Shown piece by piece: positions 61,670 to 64,000 of a stretch of DNA of 64,000 nucleotides. The DNA comes from Seohaeicola_A nanhaiensis (lineage in GTDB: Bacteria; Pseudomonadota; Alphaproteobacteria; Rhodobacterales; Rhodobacteraceae). The stretch is taken from positions 62,001-126,000 of the forward strand of contig NZ_JBHSGI010000024.1 in assembly GCF_042654245.1 (NCBI RefSeq). The letters are read 5' to 3'. Position 1 is the first letter of the stretch. The number at the start of each line of letters is the position of its first letter. The position numbers and the translations under genes were made by a program. The notes beneath the pieces are model-generated. The model worked only from the letters and a program-made list of their open reading frames with translations, was not told the origin of the DNA and did not search any database.

Positions 61670-63355
61670 ATGACTGTTCAGGACGGCAAGGGTATTTGGA
61701 AATCGGGCAAGGGCAAGGGCCGCCACGTTCCCAAGGGGCGCCAGCTTGACGACGCCGCACTCGCCGAGGTCCGTGGCCTGCTGGGCGATGCACCCCGGCG
61801 CCGAGACCTGCTGATCGAATTTCTCCACCTGATCCAGGACGCCTATGGCCACCTGTCCGCCGCGCACCTGCGCGCACTGGCCGAGGAAATGCGCATCGGT
61901 CAGGCCGAAGTCTGGGAGGTCGCCTCCTTCTACGCCCATTTCGACCTCGTCAAGGAAGGCGAGACGCCGCCGCCGGCCCTCACGATACGTGTCTGCGACT
62001 CCCTTTCCTGCGAGATGGCCGGCGCCCGGCAGCTGAAAAGCGCGCTGGAAAAGGGGCTTGATCCAGCCAAGGTCCGCGTCCTGCGCGCGCCCTGCATGGG
62101 CCGCTGCGCCGCGGCTCCCGCACTCGAAATCGGGCACAACCACATCGAACATGCCACGCCCGAAAAGGTGCAGGCGGCAATCGACGCACAGGATATCCAC
62201 GCTTATATCCCCAGCTACGAAACGCTGGAAGATTACCGAGCCGCAGGCGGTTACGCCGAACTCCTGAACCTGCGCGCGAAGGGCGACTGGGAAGAAGTGC
62301 AGGCCACCGTCGCCGCCTCCGGCCTGCGCGGTCTCGGGGGTGCCGGTTTCCCCTCGGGCAAGAAGTGGGGCTTCGTCCGCGCCCATCCCGGCCCGCGTTA
62401 CCTGGCGGTAAACGGTGATGAGGGCGAACCCGGCACCTTCAAGGACCGCTTCTATCTCGAAAGCCAGCCTCATGGTTTCCTTGAAGGAATGCTCATTGCC
62501 GCCTGGGCGGTCGAGGCGCAGCGCTGTTTTATCTACATGCGCGATGAATATCCTGCGGTGATCGAGATTTTGCGCAGGGAAATCAGAGCTTTGGAAGATG
62601 AAAACCTTGTGGATAAAGGCTTCGTTGAACTGCGTCGCGGCGCGGGTGCCTATATCTGCGGCGAAGAGAGCGCGATGCTCGAATCCATCGAAGGCAAGCG
62701 CGGTCTCCCGCGCCATCGCCCGCCCTTCGTCGCCGAGGTTGGCCTCTTCGGCCGCCCGACTCTTGTCCACAATGTCGAAACGCTTTTCTGGCTCTCGCAG
62801 ATTGTCAGGGAAGGACACGAAGTCCTTTCGTCGACCCAAAAAAACGGCCGCACCGGCCTGCGTTCCTATTCCGTCTCCGGCCGCGTCCGGTCTCCTGGTG
62901 TCTACCTTTTGCCCGCCGGTTCGACGATGAGGGACATTATCGAGGCCGCTGGCGGAATGCTCGAAGGCCATGTCTTCAAGGCCTATCAGCCCGGCGGCCC
63001 CTCCGCCGGCCTGTTGCCGGCCTCGTTGTCCGACATTCCGATGGATTTCGACCAGCTGCAAAAACACGGCACCTTCATCGGCTCCGCCGCCATCGTGGTC
63101 CTCTCCGACCACGATTCCGCCCGCGCTGCCGCGCTCAACATGCTGCGCTTCTTTGAGGACGAAAGCTGCGGCCAGTGCACCCCCTGCCGCGTCGGCTGCG
63201 AAAAGGCGGTCAAGCTGATGGAGGCCGACCGCTGGGATACCGCGCTGCTGGAGGAGCTCTGCCAGACGATGGCCGATGCCTCCATCTGCGGTCTCGGGCA
63301 GGCCGCGCCGAACCCGATCCGCCTGACCATCCGGCATTTCCCCGACGAAATCTGA
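61670..63355 (+). CDS. fused NuoE-NuoF-type subunit (NAD-dependent formate dehydrogenase gamma/beta-like)
   Basis: A 561-residue fusion. The first about 150 residues are a NuoE-like thioredoxin fold with [2Fe-2S] ligands CDSLSC and CMGRC. The rest is NuoF-like: GLRGLGGAGFPSGKKW (NADH/FMN), NGDEGEPGTFKDR, GAGAYICGEESAML and the [4Fe-4S] motif CGQCTPCRVGC (about 501). This fits the NADH-oxidoreductase part of a soluble formate dehydrogenase or a related diaphorase. No molybdenum catalytic subunit adjoins it. Bases 62520-62640 are visibly less GC-rich than the flanks. Confidence 0.88.
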   Translation: MTVQDGKGIWKSGKGKGRHVPKGRQLDDAALAEVRGLLGDAPRRRDLLIEFLHLIQDAYGHLSAAHLRALAEEMRIGQAEVWEVASFYAHFDLVKEGETPPPALTIRVCDSLSCEMAGARQLKSALEKGLDPAKVRVLRAPCMGRCAAAPALEIGHNHIEHATPEKVQAAIDAQDIHAYIPSYETLEDYRAAGGYAELLNLRAKGDWEEVQATVAASGLRGLGGAGFPSGKKWGFVRAHPGPRYLAVNGDEGEPGTFKDRFYLESQPHGFLEGMLIAAWAVEAQRCFIYMRDEYPAVIEILRREIRALEDENLVDKGFVELRRGAGAYICGEESAMLESIEGKRGLPRHRPPFVAEVGLFGRPTLVHNVETLFWLSQIVREGHEVLSSTQKNGRTGLRSYSVSGRVRSPGVYLLPAGSTMRDIIEAAGGMLEGHVFKAYQPGGPSAGLLPASLSDIPMDFDQLQKHGTFIGSAAIVVLSDHDSARAAALNMLRFFEDESCGQCTPCRVGCEKAVKLMEADRWDTALLEELCQTMADASICGLGQAAPNPIRLTIRHFPDEI

Positions 63356-63481
63356 CCCCGCACGTTCCTACAGAGCACTTTTTACCACCGCCACCCTCTC
63401 CAATCCGGTCAGAAACGCCCCGACCGCTTTCCAATCGCCGCGAAGCGCATTAGGTGAAGGCAAGACCCTGCGGAGACGACT

Positions 63482-64000
63482 ATGGCGTTTTTCCAGAAGC
63501 TGAAGGATCGGCTGTTCAACTCCTCCTCGAAACTCGACGAGGGGTTGGATGCCATTGTCGGCGATGGCGGCGACACCGAACCTGCCGCGCCTTCCGCGCC
63601 TCCTGCCGCGACCCCAGCCCCCGCCGCCCGGTCCGAACCTTCCCGCCCCGGTCTGCTCGGCCGGCTCATGTCGCGCGCCGCGCCGCAAACTGTGGTCCGT
63701 CGAACCCTGGACGACGAGATGCTCGAACAACTGGAAGAGCTGCTCATCGCCGCCGACATGGGGGTCGACACCGCGCTGCGTGTCACCGCCAACATGGCCG
63801 AGGGTCGGATGGGGCGGAAACTCTCCTCCGACGAGATCAAGCAGATCCTCGCCACCGAGATCGCCCGCATCATGGAACCCGTGGCGCGGCCGATGCCGCT
63901 CTACCCCAAGCGCCCCCAGGTGGTGCTGGTGGTCGGCGTGAACGGCTCGGGCAAGACCACCACCATCGGCAAGCTGGCCAGCCAGTTCCGCGCCGCGGGC
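63482..64000 (+). CDS. ftsY: signal recognition particle receptor FtsY (3' end cut by window edge)
   Basis: The first 173 residues of FtsY. A short Ala/Pro-rich A domain (about 30-60) is followed by the helical N domain (LDDEMLEQLEELLIAADMGVDTALRV) and the G-domain P-loop VVGVNGSGKTTTIGKLA at about 148-165. The start ATG follows GGAGA. It docks the ribosome-SRP complex at the inner membrane by GTP hydrolysis with Ffh. The remainder lies beyond the window. Confidence 0.96.
   Translation, partial: MAFFQKLKDRLFNSSSKLDEGLDAIVGDGGDTEPAAPSAPPAATPAPAARSEPSRPGLLGRLMSRAAPQTVVRRTLDDEMLEQLEELLIAADMGVDTALRVTANMAEGRMGRKLSSDEIKQILATEIARIMEPVARPMPLYPKRPQVVLVVGVNGSGKTTTIGKLASQFRAAG

Overview
This is a contiguous high-GC chromosomal window from an alphaproteobacterium, most likely Rhodobacterales (Roseobacter/Rhodobacter group). 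The evidence is the gene content: a dnaG-rpoD pair, glnD, a rsmI/yraN/gshB group opposite a penicillin-binding-protein activator, ftsY, an aerobic cobN/cobG-type cobalamin cluster with CbtAB, and several TRAP transporters. No tRNA, rRNA, CRISPR array or insertion sequence was seen. Both ends cut genes: an amidase on the left and ftsY on the right.

Layout. (1) 1-5070: a catabolic island with an XRE-cupin regulator and amidase on the minus strand, divergent from a TRAP transporter in the unusual order M-P-Q and an ornithine-cyclodeaminase-family enzyme. (2) 5102-6184: a DUF475/TerC-like membrane protein. (3) 6414-17180: a locus in which every product is predicted to be exported or membrane-bound. 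A four-gene minus-strand operon encodes a metacaspase-like peptidase, a trypsin-fold protease, a rhodanese-like protein and a large TPR-CHAT protease. Divergent from it is an alpha/beta-hydrolase with a helical N-terminal region, followed by two genes of unknown function on the minus strand. I do not recognise this as a named system; it reads like a periplasmic proteolytic cascade and is the main candidate for new biology here. (4) 17423-21481: dnaG and rpoD. (5) 21779-25389: a LysR regulator, a phytanoyl-CoA-dioxygenase-family enzyme, a divergent second LysR regulator and a P-loop kinase.

(6) 25405-41474: cobalamin. A B12 riboswitch precedes a DUF1636 gene, cobW, cobN, cobG, cobH, cobI, cobJ, cobL, cobE, cobM, cobB, cobA and cobF, nearly all coupled by overlapping stop/start codons. 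cobK lies antisense between cobJ and cobL and overlaps both. A second B12 riboswitch precedes cbtB, cbtA and a His-rich gene; a second DUF1636 gene faces them. (7) 41623-45682: a glycine-betaine/proline-type ABC importer with a double-length permease.

(8) 45730-55179: a second catabolic island. An Asp/Glu-racemase-family enzyme and a GntR regulator diverge from a ThDP enzyme, an enolase-superfamily enzyme, a DadA-like FAD oxidoreductase, a P-Q-M TRAP transporter and a BASS-like carrier. A palindromic GntR-type site lies in the divergent promoter. The substrate is not evident. (9) 55247-64000: housekeeping genes gshB, yraN, rsmI, an lpoA-like lipoprotein gene, glnD, a fused NuoE-NuoF-type (formate dehydrogenase beta/gamma) subunit and ftsY.

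Coordinates, motifs and start choices were read by eye. Family names rest on recognised motifs, not on a database search.
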